Below the pieces are notes generated by a model. The model did not search any database, was not told the origin of the DNA, and saw nothing but the letters and a program-made list of their open reading frames with translations. From assembly GCA_030141605.1 (NCBI GenBank), contig JAQGDQ010000273.1:117001-181000 (forward strand): a stretch of DNA of 64,000 bases, in the 5' to 3' direction. Positions 61,501 through 63,854 of this stretch are shown in pieces (position 1 is the first letter of the stretch; each line of letters opens with the position of its first letter). Made by a program: the position numbers and the translations under genes. Origin of the DNA: Tubiluchus corallicola. Taxonomy: Eukaryota > Priapulida > Priapulimorpha > Priapulimorphida > Tubiluchidae.

Positions 61501-63854
61501 TCCAAGATCCATTTGCACACTGAGCTGCATTCCAATAAACATGCACAAAAGCCATTAGTAGGATTATTAAGGTTAATAACAAAGTTAATAAAAGTATGAT
61601 GCACATGTACATTTGCAAAAACTAGCAGTTTTTTTACAGTTTCTTTTAGACAGATACTTTTTTGGTAGTTACCCAGTTTGTTCCGGAAAAATGACTGGAT
61701 AGTTACTAATTATTACTACACAATTTTTTATGCTTTGACACTCTGTAAGTGAAAATCCAGCAGTTGCCATCAGAACTTACATGATGCAGACAGTTAGAGA
61801 AACTCAGGACACCTGACACATTATCAAAAAATCATTTAGGAAAAAACACTGAATAGGCACAATACACTCAGCCATTCTCAGATACATATGCAATCGCAGC
61901 ATGGCAAATAAGATTGTCCAGAAACAGTTTACCAGGTTGCGAACAGACTCAGTGTTGCTTAGTCTTAGCTCATTAAGCGCATGCAATGAACATTCAGCAC
62001 AAGGCTCACCCCTAGCTACTTTATTCACACTGATTCTTCACATTTACCTGCACTATTCTGCGAATTAGCAGAAGATTAAAAGGTGAAACTGACCACAGCA
62101 AACCAATTCAGTGTGAATAGGGTAACTTATATAGCCACGCACCTTGACCATCGTCACAGTTCTCTTCATCTGATCCGTCTCTGCAGTCTGGTCTGTTGTC
62201 ACACTTCCTGCGTGGATCAATGCACTCCCCACTATTACACTGCCAGTACCCCGGTGGACATGTTACTATTGATAAAACACAAGCAAGCTGGGTGGTTAAA
62301 AAGATGCATGAGTTGGCTTGAAAATATACACTAGGGCTGAGTATTCTCTACCAGAAAGCGAATTCGAATCGAATCAAATTTGCGACTTTCAAACTCAAAT
62401 AAAACCGAATTTCAGCATTTCTCAATTTTAATTCAGTTAACAACGCTAATAATTTGTTTACAATCATACACAGAAATCGCAGGTAAATTGTGCTGACTGC
62501 ATGATGTTTCAAACGATAAAGAACGTATGTACTTGAAGTGCTGAATTATTTAAATTTACAATTTTAGGTTTGTATTGAATTCGAGCTAAGAAAACTTCAT
62601 TGAATCGAATTCGAACATTCAATGCTCACCCCTAACATATACATGCATATTAGAACAAAAATTAATGCATGTGCAGCAATGTGTTTTCGCACCCATACCA
62701 TAGATTTAAATGCCCTATGCACACAGACAGAGATAGCTAGACTTGCACAAAAGTAAGACAAACAAGGAGCACAATATTGTACAATACTAAAAGTGCATTC
62801 GATTGCTAGACAAAGACGGTCCTTGAGCGACACACATTTGAAGCCATGATCAATATACAAGCTAGTAATCTCTTTTTTTGTGCATGCATGGCATCCAAGA
62901 CATATAATGAAGATGAGAATGTGATTTAACATATTCATATGGAAATGAATAAGAAGTTCCAAATAAAAGAATTGCTAACATATTTGACAAAATACTTCTG
63001 TGTAAACATCTTCATAATAAAACCTAAAGCTTGACTGGTACTATAGCCCCTATTGTACAATTTTTCCCATTATTCTAAATCATTGGGACACTATCAAAAT
63101 GGATAACAAAGGTTTTTTTCAATAGGAAAATCGGTAACCCAGGAAAATGGGTAATCATAGCAGCTTTGACTAAAGAGGATAATGCTGTACCTGAACAAGC
63201 AATTCTCTCATCAGACAAATCCGCACAGTCAAGCCAACCGTCACAACATCGGAAAGACTCTATACACTCTCCGCTATTTACACACTTCCAATAAGGGTAA
63301 TCACAGGAAAGACTAGGATGAAATTAGCATAAAAACATGTATTAACAAAGGAAAAATTTTGCTAGCAAGAATGAACAAAGAGATTATAAAACTTCACATA
63401 TTTCAAGTAAATTCATTTCTTTAGTTGGTACACCTTTAATGGAGTACTGATAGGTACCTACAGAGGTAGATATGCCAATGACAGCTCAACATGTGGCAGC
63501 TTCATTAAGTTGTGTGACTACAAAGAAAATGACTATCGCCAAGAAGCATTTTACTAATACAGTCTAATTTTTTAATCACTCCTGTACATTACTATGCATA
63601 AATTAGTGCTCTTTGGTTGTCTCCATATTTAATGCCAATAGCATCTCAAGATTCATAAACTCATGCATTACATTATTACACTTGTCCTGATTCTTTGTCA
63701 AATGAGTTAAATGCTTCCGCAAATTCTCAAAGCAACTTGCTATTCTTATTAGCATACCTTTGTAAACAATGCAAGTACGTTTGAGCACACTCTCCACTAC
63801 TACACCTCCAGTAGGGGTGAGGAAAACAAGCGGAAGGGAAAAGGTCAGGAACAG
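914..63854 (-). CDS. HSPG2: Perlecan-like basement-membrane proteoglycan core protein (partial gene, 66 exons visible)
   Basis: Secreted extracellular-matrix core protein; family members carry heparan sulfate and organise basement membranes through laminin, nidogen, collagen IV and growth-factor binding. Seen here in order: about 20 LDLa modules with C..DC.D.SDE calcium motifs, interspersed Ig and Lustrin-like cysteine-rich modules, one Ig domain, three laminin IV domains each flanked by laminin-type EGF modules, then four two-exon Ig domains. This order is diagnostic for perlecan. Exon coordinates were read by hand from splice sites; all 65 junctions keep frame and total coding length is 9,033 nt. 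Signal peptide, any SEA or GAG-attachment region and the C-terminal LG domains are outside the window. Unusual relative to vertebrate perlecan (four LDLa) are the long LDLa array, closer to fly Trol, and the inserted cysteine-rich modules. Exact exon ends need transcript support. Confidence 0.93.
1739..2076. mobile_element. Pogo/Tigger-like miniature inverted-repeat element
   Basis: About 26-bp terminal inverted repeats, left at 1,738-1,763 (CAGTCAACCCTCGTTAAACC) and right at 2,051-2,076, with one mismatch, flanked by TA dinucleotides. Internal copies of a CCGATTTATCC-like motif lie near both ends. No transposase frame. Lies 36 bp from exon 65. Confidence 0.85.
2112..2220 (-). CDS. HSPG2: Perlecan exon 65: Ig D, first half
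   Basis: Reads [20 protein letters not shown], then [16 protein letters not shown]. Phase 1-2; donor GTGAGG. Confidence 0.93.
2446..2614 (-). CDS. HSPG2: Perlecan exon 64: Ig C, second half
   Basis: Reads [20 protein letters not shown], then [20 protein letters not shown]. Second Ig cysteine present. Phase 0-1. Confidence 0.93.
2830..2965. repeat. Degenerate CCTAA-rich repeat
   Basis: Clusters of CCTAACCTAA, CCTAATC and related units in the intron between exons 63 and 64. Too degenerate to call telomeric. Confidence 0.65.
3195..3307 (-). CDS. HSPG2: Perlecan exon 63: Ig C, first half
   Basis: Reads [20 protein letters not shown], then [16 protein letters not shown]. Phase 1-0; donor GTATAT. 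Confidence 0.92.
3605..3779 (-). CDS. HSPG2: Perlecan exon 62: Ig B, second half
   Basis: Reads [20 protein letters not shown], then [15 protein letters not shown] and QATLTVG. Tryptophan and second cysteine present. Donor GTATGT; phase 0-1. Confidence 0.93.
3780..7424. other. 3.6-kb intron between exons 61 and 62
   Basis: AT-rich, with only the 57-bp tandem repeat near 3.9 kb. No exon, RNA gene or bounded transposon recognised. The 101-codon plus-strand frame at 4,605-4,910 has no family features. Confidence 0.7.
3873..3970. repeat. 57-bp imperfect tandem repeat
   Basis: Two copies sharing GCAATGCAGTTGTGCATCTG-like sequence, close to the exon 62 acceptor. Confidence 0.8.
7425..7534 (-). 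CDS. HSPG2: Perlecan exon 61: Ig B, first half
   Basis: Reads [20 protein letters not shown], then [15 protein letters not shown]. The first Ig cysteine is present. Ends phase 0; donor GTACGT. The next intron is 3.6 kb. Confidence 0.92.
7707..7826 (-). CDS. HSPG2: Perlecan exon 60: Ig A, second half
   Basis: Reads [20 protein letters not shown], then [23 protein letters not shown] motif present. Phase 1-1. Confidence 0.93.
8186..8310. repeat. GA-rich low-complexity tract
   Basis: Purine-only stretches such as GAAGGAAAGAAGGGGAGAG lie just past the exon 59 donor; on the gene strand this is a pyrimidine-rich tract. Confidence 0.85.
8322..8536 (-). CDS. HSPG2: Perlecan exon 59: last LE segment fused to first Ig of the long array
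   Basis: Reads [15 protein letters not shown] (end of the final LE), then [20 protein letters not shown] and [11 protein letters not shown], the first half of an Ig domain. The border between the laminin-like region and the Ig array lies inside this exon. Ends phase 1. Confidence 0.94.
8924..9010 (-). CDS. HSPG2: Perlecan exon 58: LE module segment
   Basis: Reads [20 protein letters not shown], then GYTGRDCGT. Phase 2-2; donor GTATGT. Confidence 0.92.
9131..9418. repeat. Intronic direct repeat, copy 1 (~290 bp)
   Basis: Matches 11,034-11,328 with many shared blocks (TTAATGCCTGGGCAC, CTACTAAATTTCCAT, TTATATCAGGTCTTAGATA). Same orientation, in the intron between exons 57 and 58. Either a dispersed repeat or a local duplication. 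Confidence 0.85.
9603..9724 (-). CDS. HSPG2: Perlecan exon 57: LE module segment
   Basis: Reads [20 protein letters not shown], then [13 protein letters not shown]. Phase 0-2; donor GTGAGT. Confidence 0.94.
9760..10530 (+). mobile_element. Decayed 3' fragment of a non-LTR retrotransposon
   Basis: The stretch 9,713-10,072 encodes the C-terminal region of a LINE polyprotein (FKYLGCDI..., [27 protein letters not shown]). Related sequence continues to 10,397 in another frame with stops between, then an AT-rich 3' end with AATAATAACAATAATAAA. It lies in the intron between exons 56 and 57, antisense to perlecan. Different family or subfamily from the copy at 50.4 kb. Confidence 0.7.
10681..10797 (-). 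CDS. HSPG2: Perlecan exon 56: LE module segment
   Basis: Reads [19 protein letters not shown], then [18 protein letters not shown]. Phase 0-0; donor GTAAAT. Confidence 0.93.
11034..11328. repeat. Intronic direct repeat, copy 2 (~290 bp)
   Basis: Partner of the copy at 9,131-9,418; lies in the intron between exons 55 and 56. No inverted ends or coding capacity seen. Confidence 0.85.
11377..11500. repeat. Degenerate ACAAC/ACAGC simple repeat
   Basis: A run of CACAACACAGCACAGCACAG-type units 20-140 bp downstream of the exon 55 donor; GT-rich on the gene strand. It creates several long spurious open frames on both strands. Confidence 0.9.
11519..11767 (-). CDS. HSPG2: Perlecan exon 55: L4 domain 3 end fused with start of LE
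   Basis: Reads [20 protein letters not shown], then [20 protein letters not shown] and [12 protein letters not shown]. It covers in one 249-bp exon what cassettes 1 and 2 split across two exons, so the phase-2 intron is absent here. Phase 0-0. Confidence 0.94.
12115..12264 (-). CDS. HSPG2: Perlecan exon 54: L4 domain 3, part 3
   Basis: Reads [20 protein letters not shown], then [16 protein letters not shown]. Longer (150 bp) than the 84-bp counterparts in cassettes 1 and 2. Donor GTAAAT; phase 0-0. Confidence 0.92.
12265..12625 (-). other. HSPG2: GC-AG intron between exons 53 and 54
   Basis: The donor on the gene strand reads GAG|GCAAGT and the acceptor TTTGCAG|GGC. Only the GC donor keeps phase 0 and the continuous laminin IV homology. 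Confidence 0.85.
12626..12718 (-). CDS. HSPG2: Perlecan exon 53: L4 domain 3, part 2 (GC donor)
   Basis: Reads [20 protein letters not shown], ending VDVKIE. Frame and homology place the exon end at GAG followed by GCAAGT, a GC-type donor in the usual AG|GCAAGT context. The nearby GT alternative would break phase with exon 54. Confidence 0.9.
13159..13344 (-). CDS. HSPG2: Perlecan exon 52: L4 domain 3, part 1
   Basis: Reads [20 protein letters not shown], ending [13 protein letters not shown]. Phase 0-0; 186 bp, as in exon 42. Confidence 0.94.
13583..13723 (-). CDS. HSPG2: Perlecan exon 51: LE half-module before L4 domain 3
   Basis: Reads [20 protein letters not shown], then [14 protein letters not shown]. 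141 bp, phase 0-0. Confidence 0.94.
13825..13895 (-). CDS. HSPG2: Perlecan exon 50: LE module segment
   Basis: Reads [20 protein letters not shown] then NCK. Short 71-bp exon, phase 1-0. Confidence 0.93.
15050..15195 (-). CDS. HSPG2: Perlecan exon 49: LE module segment
   Basis: Reads [20 protein letters not shown], then [17 protein letters not shown]. Phase 2-1, matching exon 39. Confidence 0.94.
15398..15513 (-). CDS. HSPG2: Perlecan exon 48: LE module segment
   Basis: Reads [19 protein letters not shown], then [15 protein letters not shown]. 116 bp, phase 0-2, matching exon 38. Confidence 0.94.
15623..15733 (-). CDS. HSPG2: Perlecan exon 47: LE module segment
   Basis: Reads [20 protein letters not shown], then [17 protein letters not shown]. 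Phase 0-0. Confidence 0.94.
15965..16076 (-). CDS. HSPG2: Perlecan exon 46: L4 domain 2 end and start of LE
   Basis: Reads [15 protein letters not shown], then [16 protein letters not shown], the L4-to-LE junction. 112 bp, phase 2-0. Confidence 0.94.
16475..16593 (-). CDS. HSPG2: Perlecan exon 45: L4 domain 2, part 4
   Basis: Reads [20 protein letters not shown], then [19 protein letters not shown]. Conserved W and L..L..I..KASY core of laminin IV. Phase 0-2. Confidence 0.93.
16913..16996 (-). CDS. HSPG2: Perlecan exon 44: L4 domain 2, part 3
   Basis: Reads [20 protein letters not shown], ending VPMYE. 84 bp, phase 0-0. Confidence 0.92.
17296..17391 (-). CDS. HSPG2: Perlecan exon 43: L4 domain 2, part 2
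   Basis: Reads [20 protein letters not shown], ending DVEIF. 96 bp, phase 0-0. Confidence 0.93.
17876..18370. mobile_element. TA-flanked miniature inverted-repeat element, GC-rich
   Basis: Terminal inverted repeats start CAGTGGCCGCCGCTTATT at 17,876 and end with the complement at 18,370, with TA on both sides. Several internal TCCATATTAAGCGGC motifs occur near each end in both orientations. An open frame across it has no recognisable transposase features. It sits in the intron between exons 42 and 43. Confidence 0.88.
18444..18629 (-). CDS. HSPG2: Perlecan exon 42: L4 domain 2, part 1
   Basis: Reads [18 protein letters not shown], ending [14 protein letters not shown] with the L4 YWSLP..FLGD motif. 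Phase 0-0; donor GTCAGT. Confidence 0.94.
18996..19136 (-). CDS. HSPG2: Perlecan exon 41: LE half-module before L4 domain 2
   Basis: Reads [18 protein letters not shown], then [16 protein letters not shown]. This is the LE half that precedes L4 domain 2. 141 bp, phase 0-0, the same size as exon 51. Confidence 0.94.
19137..24425. other. 5.3-kb intron between exons 40 and 41, longest in the window
   Basis: Splits a laminin-EGF module. Mostly AT-rich with no recognised element apart from the candidate exon at 22,183-22,323. The last 130 bp near exon 40 are somewhat richer in G+C. Confidence 0.75.
22183..22323 (-). other. Candidate cassette or alternative exon in the intron between exons 40 and 41
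   Basis: A 141-bp segment is flanked by a good acceptor (pyrimidine-rich tract ending CCACAG) and donor (GTAAGC). It is open for all 47 codons in phase 0, exactly the phase of exons 40 and 41, and visibly richer in G+C than the surrounding intron. The reading starts [16 protein letters not shown], continues into a hydrophobic core ([15 protein letters not shown]) and ends [10 protein letters not shown]. No family is recognised. It could be a skipped cassette exon, an alternative first exon with an ATG in good context (AAGATGG), or chance. Transcript data are needed. Confidence 0.35.
24426..24502 (-). CDS. HSPG2: Perlecan exon 40: LE module segment
   Basis: Reads [13 protein letters not shown], then QQCKCK. 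Short 77-bp exon, phase 1-0; counterpart of exon 50 (71 bp). The following intron is 5.3 kb, the longest in the window, and holds the candidate cassette exon at 22,183-22,323. Confidence 0.92.
26054..26196 (-). CDS. HSPG2: Perlecan exon 39: LE module segment
   Basis: Reads [20 protein letters not shown], then [17 protein letters not shown]. Standard LE. Phase 2-1. Confidence 0.93.
27207..27354. repeat. Perfect 74-bp tandem duplication spanning a splice donor
   Basis: Units 27,207-27,280 and 27,281-27,354 are identical, each from ATTGTGTTTTGGAACTCAGC to GCACTTACTG. The second unit ends with the last two bases of exon 38 and its donor, so the first unit carries a copy of that donor. Confidence 0.95.
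27353..27468 (-). CDS. HSPG2: Perlecan exon 38: LE module segment
   Basis: Reads [19 protein letters not shown], then [14 protein letters not shown]. Standard LE continuation. The last two exon bases plus the donor lie inside a 74-bp perfect tandem duplication, so a second identical donor sits 74 bp into the intron. Phase 0-2. Confidence 0.94.
28225..28338 (-). CDS. HSPG2: Perlecan exon 37: LE module segment
   Basis: Reads [18 protein letters not shown], then [17 protein letters not shown]. Standard laminin EGF (C.CNGHS..CD..TG.C). Phase 0-0. Confidence 0.94.
28907..29018 (-). CDS. HSPG2: Perlecan exon 36: L4 domain 1 end and start of LE
   Basis: Reads [15 protein letters not shown], then [16 protein letters not shown]. 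The VE.C.CP.GY.G.SCE block is the L4-to-LE junction. 112 bp, phase 2-0, identical in layout to exon 46. Confidence 0.94.
29155..29480. repeat. Possible decayed TA-type inverted-repeat element
   Basis: A GC-richer island in AT-rich intron. Starts CTCATATCTCGGTTTGCCAC and contains TCCGGCATAATACGGACG, similar in flavour to the pogo-like element at 1.7 kb. Clear inverted ends could not be confirmed. Confidence 0.3.
29692..29840 (-). CDS. HSPG2: Perlecan exon 35: L4 domain 1, part 4
   Basis: Reads [20 protein letters not shown], then [20 protein letters not shown]. The W....G....R..FM..L..L..I.IRA motif is the C-terminal L4 core. It contains an N-x-T sequon and an SGRGD stretch; RGD at this point is a possible but untested integrin motif. 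Phase 0-2. Confidence 0.92.
30894..30977 (-). CDS. HSPG2: Perlecan exon 34: L4 domain 1, part 3
   Basis: Reads [20 protein letters not shown], ending VSVKFME. 84 bp, phase 0-0, the same size and position as exon 44. Confidence 0.92.
31365..31460 (-). CDS. HSPG2: Perlecan exon 33: L4 domain 1, part 2
   Basis: Reads [19 protein letters not shown], ending ADVIMT. The S/AYGG.L.Y motif is typical of laminin IV. 96 bp, phase 0-0, matching exon 43 in length. Confidence 0.93.
32130..32303 (-). CDS. HSPG2: Perlecan exon 32: laminin IV (L4) domain 1, part 1
   Basis: Reads [20 protein letters not shown], ending [13 protein letters not shown]. The F.WDLP..FLGN motif is the conserved laminin IV type A core. 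Phase 0-0. Equivalent to exons 42 and 52 in the other two cassettes. Confidence 0.94.
32557..32625. repeat. (ATGTC)n pentanucleotide repeat
   Basis: Tandem CATGT/CATAT units (TCATGTCATGTCATGTCACG), degenerating toward ATCATACC at the high end. Confidence 0.9.
32892..33016 (-). CDS. HSPG2: Perlecan exon 31: partial LE module leading into L4 domain 1
   Basis: Reads [12 protein letters not shown], then [15 protein letters not shown]. This is the split laminin-EGF half-module that precedes the first laminin IV domain in perlecan. Ends phase 0 at RSS. Confidence 0.92.
33793..33890 (-). CDS. HSPG2: Perlecan exon 30: domain II Ig, second part
   Basis: Reads [19 protein letters not shown], then the final strand [11 protein letters not shown]. 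Supplies the second Ig cysteine (AYSC). Ends phase 1; donor GTACGT. Confidence 0.93.
34152..34906. mobile_element. TA-flanked inverted-repeat element (family shared with 36,360)
   Basis: Left end CAGTAGGTGCTGCTTAATAG and right end GTTAAGCGGCACCTACTG are inverted repeats of about 27 bp, bounded by TA. Inner motif TTGACTCAAATAACTCCGCA is shared with the element at 36.4 kb. Non-autonomous. In the intron between exons 29 and 30. Confidence 0.87.
35213..35402 (-). CDS. HSPG2: Perlecan exon 29: domain II Ig, first part
   Basis: Reads [20 protein letters not shown], then [20 protein letters not shown] and [15 protein letters not shown]. This corresponds to the Ig domain that closes perlecan domain II. 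Ends phase 2 after the IIIR strand. Confidence 0.94.
36140..36271 (-). CDS. HSPG2: Perlecan exon 28: last LDLa module
   Basis: Reads [20 protein letters not shown] then [16 protein letters not shown]. It is the last LDLa before the Ig domain, the same order as domain II of perlecan in other animals. Phase 1-1. Confidence 0.93.
36360..37287. mobile_element. TA-flanked inverted-repeat element (same family as 34,152)
   Basis: Left end CAGTAGGCGCCGCTTAATAG, right end TATTAAGCGGCATCTACTG, TA on both sides. Shares internal blocks with the 34.2 kb copy, including a region around CAGCTAACTTTGAAGGAATT. Longer (928 versus 755 bp), so it may keep more of the parent element. In the intron between exons 27 and 28. 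Confidence 0.87.
37843..37962 (-). CDS. HSPG2: Perlecan exon 27: LDLa module
   Basis: Reads [20 protein letters not shown] then [16 protein letters not shown], close to the LDLa modules of vertebrate perlecan domain II. Phase 1-1. Confidence 0.94.
38697..38840 (-). CDS. HSPG2: Perlecan exon 26: LDLa module
   Basis: Reads [18 protein letters not shown] then [16 protein letters not shown], a complete LDLa module. Donor GTACGT was chosen because it leaves phase 1 for exon 27. Confidence 0.92.
39635..39910 (-). CDS. HSPG2: Perlecan exon 25: complete Ig domain in one exon
   Basis: Canonical Ig (I-set-like) domain: [27 protein letters not shown], then NDQGTYKCS. Both cysteines and the tryptophan are present. 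It lies whole within a single 276-bp phase 1-1 exon between LDLa exons 24 and 26, unlike the other Ig domains here, which are each split by an intron. Confidence 0.92.
39911..41262. other. 1.35-kb intron between exons 24 and 25
   Basis: AT-rich. No element or extra exon recognised. Confidence 0.65.
41263..41382 (-). CDS. HSPG2: Perlecan exon 24: atypical LDLa module
   Basis: Reads [20 protein letters not shown] then [16 protein letters not shown]. The calcium-binding half is normal. The first half has an extra cysteine (TCRC) and lacks the usual aromatic-x-C strand. Phase 1-1. Confidence 0.85.
41621..41675. repeat. 20-bp minisatellite, about 2.75 copies
   Basis: Units beginning AAGTAAAGCAAACTAATCTA repeat at 41,621, 41,641 and 41,661 in the intron between exons 23 and 24. 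Confidence 0.9.
41947..42060 (-). CDS. HSPG2: Perlecan exon 23: LDLa module
   Basis: Reads [18 protein letters not shown] then [16 protein letters not shown]. An inner CTAG acceptor 8 bp downstream would break phase, so the ATTGCAG acceptor was chosen. Phase 1-1. Confidence 0.9.
42819..42986 (-). CDS. HSPG2: Perlecan exon 22: Thr/Pro linker plus Lustrin-like module
   Basis: Linker [13 protein letters not shown] with an N-x-T sequon, then [24 protein letters not shown] and AVCCP. Donor GTTGGT is non-optimal, but the frame closes shortly after it and the exit phase matches exon 23. Phase 1-1. Confidence 0.82.
42987..44129. other. 1.1-kb intron between exons 21 and 22
   Basis: AT-rich. Nothing recognised on either strand. 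Confidence 0.7.
44130..44270 (-). CDS. HSPG2: Perlecan exon 21: Lustrin-like cysteine-rich module
   Basis: Reads [14 protein letters not shown], then [13 protein letters not shown] and a SLCC ending. The CPDG..PLLDS opening is typical of Lustrin-type repeats. Phase 1-1. Confidence 0.82.
44551..44718 (-). CDS. HSPG2: Perlecan exon 20: divergent Lustrin-like cysteine-rich module
   Basis: Reads [18 protein letters not shown], then [14 protein letters not shown] and a GVCC ending. Same six-cysteine spacing type as exon 19 but with a longer last loop and no CP.GY signature. Phase 1-1; donor GTCAGT. Confidence 0.8.
45302..45628 (-). CDS. HSPG2: Perlecan exon 19: two tandem Lustrin-like cysteine-rich modules
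   Basis: A 327-bp exon holding two near-identical modules. Each has [29 protein letters not shown] and a CCP ending, joined by a proline-rich linker (STRPPETFN). Both repeats match exon 11 closely in the CSFRDPCP block. High similarity at protein level suggests a recent intra-exon duplication. Phase 1-1. Confidence 0.87.
46407..46526 (-). CDS. HSPG2: Perlecan exon 18: LDLa module
   Basis: Reads [20 protein letters not shown] then [16 protein letters not shown], a complete LDLa module. Phase 1-1. Confidence 0.93.
46940..47059 (-). CDS. HSPG2: Perlecan exon 17: LDLa module
   Basis: Reads [20 protein letters not shown] then [16 protein letters not shown]; the calcium motif carries GQDE. Phase 1-1; donor GTATGT. 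Confidence 0.92.
47060..48926. other. 1.9-kb intron between exons 16 and 17
   Basis: Very AT-rich, with poly-A runs and one AAT microsatellite; nothing else recognised. Confidence 0.7.
48378..48399. repeat. (AAT)n microsatellite
   Basis: About seven AAT units in the intron between exons 16 and 17. Confidence 0.9.
48927..49109 (-). CDS. HSPG2: Perlecan exon 16: Thr/Pro linker plus LDLa module
   Basis: About 27 residues of Thr/Pro-rich linker ([17 protein letters not shown]), likely O-glycosylated by composition. A complete LDLa follows: [18 protein letters not shown] and [16 protein letters not shown]. Phase 1-1. Confidence 0.92.
50048..50279 (-). CDS. HSPG2: Perlecan exon 15: Ig-like domain, second half (no cysteine)
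   Basis: Begins [12 protein letters not shown], the C-strand tryptophan of an Ig fold. It ends [20 protein letters not shown], where the usual D.G.Y.C motif reads DNGRYEV with no cysteine. Both canonical cysteines are therefore absent, consistent with a disulfide-free Ig domain. The acceptor lies only about 60-80 bp from an antisense retrotransposon insertion. Confidence 0.85.
50350..51815 (+). mobile_element. 5'-truncated, inactive CR1/L2-type non-LTR retrotransposon
   Basis: Lies antisense to perlecan in the intron between exons 14 and 15. Frame from 50,363 has the reverse-transcriptase motif A ([12 protein letters not shown]) near 50,480. An in-frame TGA follows at 50,654-50,656, just before [10 protein letters not shown]. 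The same frame then runs on from about 50,687 to 51,595. The motif C box reads YADN at 50,756-50,767 instead of YADD, losing one catalytic aspartate. A 3' untranslated stretch ends in an AATTA-rich tail near 51,815. Endonuclease and ORF1 are missing. The exact 5' junction is uncertain. Confidence 0.88.
50363..51595 (+). pseudogene. Reverse transcriptase pseudogene of the non-LTR element
   Basis: RT fingers/palm and the C-terminal region are recognisable ([30 protein letters not shown]-type block near 51,290). The reading frame is broken by a single TGA and has a catalytic D-to-N change, so it should not make active enzyme. The TGA sits where a CGA arginine codon would be expected, consistent with CpG decay. 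Confidence 0.85.
52341..52450 (-). CDS. HSPG2: Perlecan exon 14: Ig-like domain, first half (no cysteine)
   Basis: Reads [15 protein letters not shown] then [14 protein letters not shown]. The B-strand position where an Ig domain has its first cysteine is occupied by NLRAVV. Ends phase 0; the tryptophan strand follows in exon 15. Confidence 0.82.
53175..53303 (-). CDS. HSPG2: Perlecan exon 13: LDLa module
   Basis: A proline/glycine linker (PTPGPG) is followed by [18 protein letters not shown] and [16 protein letters not shown]. The calcium motif has R in place of the usual S (GRDE). Phase 1-1. Confidence 0.92.
54099..54224 (-). CDS. HSPG2: Perlecan exon 12: LDLa module
   Basis: Complete LDLa with [14 protein letters not shown] and [15 protein letters not shown], followed by an acidic DDGE linker. 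Phase 1-1; near copy of exon 10. Confidence 0.93.
54462..54610. mobile_element. Partial copy of the CAGTAGGTGC inverted-repeat family
   Basis: Begins TACAGTAGGTGCTGTGTATT and shares the TAACTTCGCATAATTGACTC block with the elements at 34.2 and 36.4 kb. No matching right end was found, so it looks truncated or diverged. Confidence 0.6.
55807..55959 (-). CDS. HSPG2: Perlecan exon 11: Lustrin-like cysteine-rich module
   Basis: Reads [11 protein letters not shown], then [13 protein letters not shown], then a CCP ending. The pattern C...G..L...C....CP.GY.C.......CCP matches the Lustrin-type cysteine-rich repeat, not LDLa, EGF or Ig. Phase 1-1, so it inserts between LDLa exons 10 and 12 without disturbing frame. 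Donor GTTTGT is weaker than its neighbours. Function unknown; related repeats occur in many secreted invertebrate proteins, some with protease-inhibitor modules. Confidence 0.85.
55960..56931. other. 1-kb intron between exons 10 and 11
   Basis: AT-rich. The 62-codon plus-strand frame at 56,248-56,436 shows no family features. Confidence 0.65.
56932..57048 (-). CDS. HSPG2: Perlecan exon 10: LDLa module
   Basis: Complete LDLa with [14 protein letters not shown] and [15 protein letters not shown]. Nearly the same protein sequence as exon 12, from which it is separated only by the cysteine-rich exon 11. Phase 1-1. Confidence 0.93.
57328..57450 (-). CDS. HSPG2: Perlecan exon 9: LDLa module (duplicate of exon 8)
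   Basis: Reads [20 protein letters not shown] then [16 protein letters not shown]. Same length (123 bp), phase and linker (DTE) as exon 8. Confidence 0.93.
57728..57850 (-). CDS. HSPG2: Perlecan exon 8: LDLa module (duplicate of exon 9)
   Basis: Reads [20 protein letters not shown] then [16 protein letters not shown]. It is almost identical in DNA and protein to exon 9, and flanking intron sequence is shared as well, so the pair arose by a local tandem duplication. Phase 1-1. Confidence 0.93.
58420..58518. repeat. (AG)n microsatellite
   Basis: About 99 bp of nearly pure AG repeats with a few interruptions at the low-coordinate end. On the gene strand it is a CT tract downstream of the exon 7 donor. 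Confidence 0.97.
58591..58707 (-). CDS. HSPG2: Perlecan exon 7: LDLa module
   Basis: Reads [20 protein letters not shown] then [16 protein letters not shown], a complete LDLa module. Phase 1-1. The donor is followed in the intron by the long GA/CT microsatellite about 70 bp away. Confidence 0.93.
59540..59650 (-). CDS. HSPG2: Perlecan exon 6: LDLa module
   Basis: Reads [20 protein letters not shown] then [16 protein letters not shown], a complete LDLa module. Phase 1-1. Confidence 0.93.
60492..60608 (-). CDS. HSPG2: Perlecan exon 5: LDLa module
   Basis: Reads [20 protein letters not shown] then [16 protein letters not shown], a complete LDLa module. The SGD here lies inside the cysteine framework and is not convincing as a glycosaminoglycan site. 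Phase 1-1; donor GTGAGA. Confidence 0.93.
61411..61524 (-). CDS. HSPG2: Perlecan exon 4: LDLa module
   Basis: Reads [20 protein letters not shown] then [16 protein letters not shown], a complete LDLa module. Phase 1-1; donor GTAGAT. Confidence 0.93.
62143..62265 (-). CDS. HSPG2: Perlecan exon 3: LDLa module
   Basis: Canonical LDLa of the CPPGYWQC / [11 protein letters not shown] / [11 protein letters not shown] type, with all six cysteines and the D-x-S-D-E calcium motif, followed by a short DDGQ linker. Phase 1-1; donor GTGCGT. Confidence 0.93.
62332..62635. mobile_element. hAT-like miniature inverted-repeat element
   Basis: Left end TAGGGCTGAGTATTC, right end reads on the opposite strand TTAGGGGTGAGCATTGAAT. 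Both are followed inward by GAATTCGAATCGAAT-type sequence. Flanks ATATACAC and ATATACAT look like an 8-bp target duplication with one mismatch, typical of hAT elements. About 300 bp, no coding capacity. Confidence 0.72.
63191..63312 (-). CDS. HSPG2: Perlecan exon 2: LDLa module
   Basis: Contains [29 protein letters not shown] and a final C. It is an LDLa module with an extra cysteine (FRCCDG) and a residue inserted before the last cysteine (ERIAC). Donor GTACAG; ends phase 1. Confidence 0.85.
63758..63854 (-). CDS. HSPG2: Perlecan exon 1 (visible): degenerate half LDLa module
   Basis: Reads [15 protein letters not shown] followed by AQTYLHCLQ, so the first half of an LDLa module is present but the calcium-binding DC..SDE half is missing. 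Acceptor CTAG at the high end, donor GTATGC at the low end. It enters in phase 1 and leaves in phase 2, the only phase-2 exit in the LDLa array. The next exon starts with the matching single base. Confidence 0.75.

Noticed and set aside
62597-62962. Minus-strand 121-codon hydrophobic frame
   Set aside because: Overlaps the hAT-like element end and intron; phase and homology of exons 2 and 3 join directly across it.
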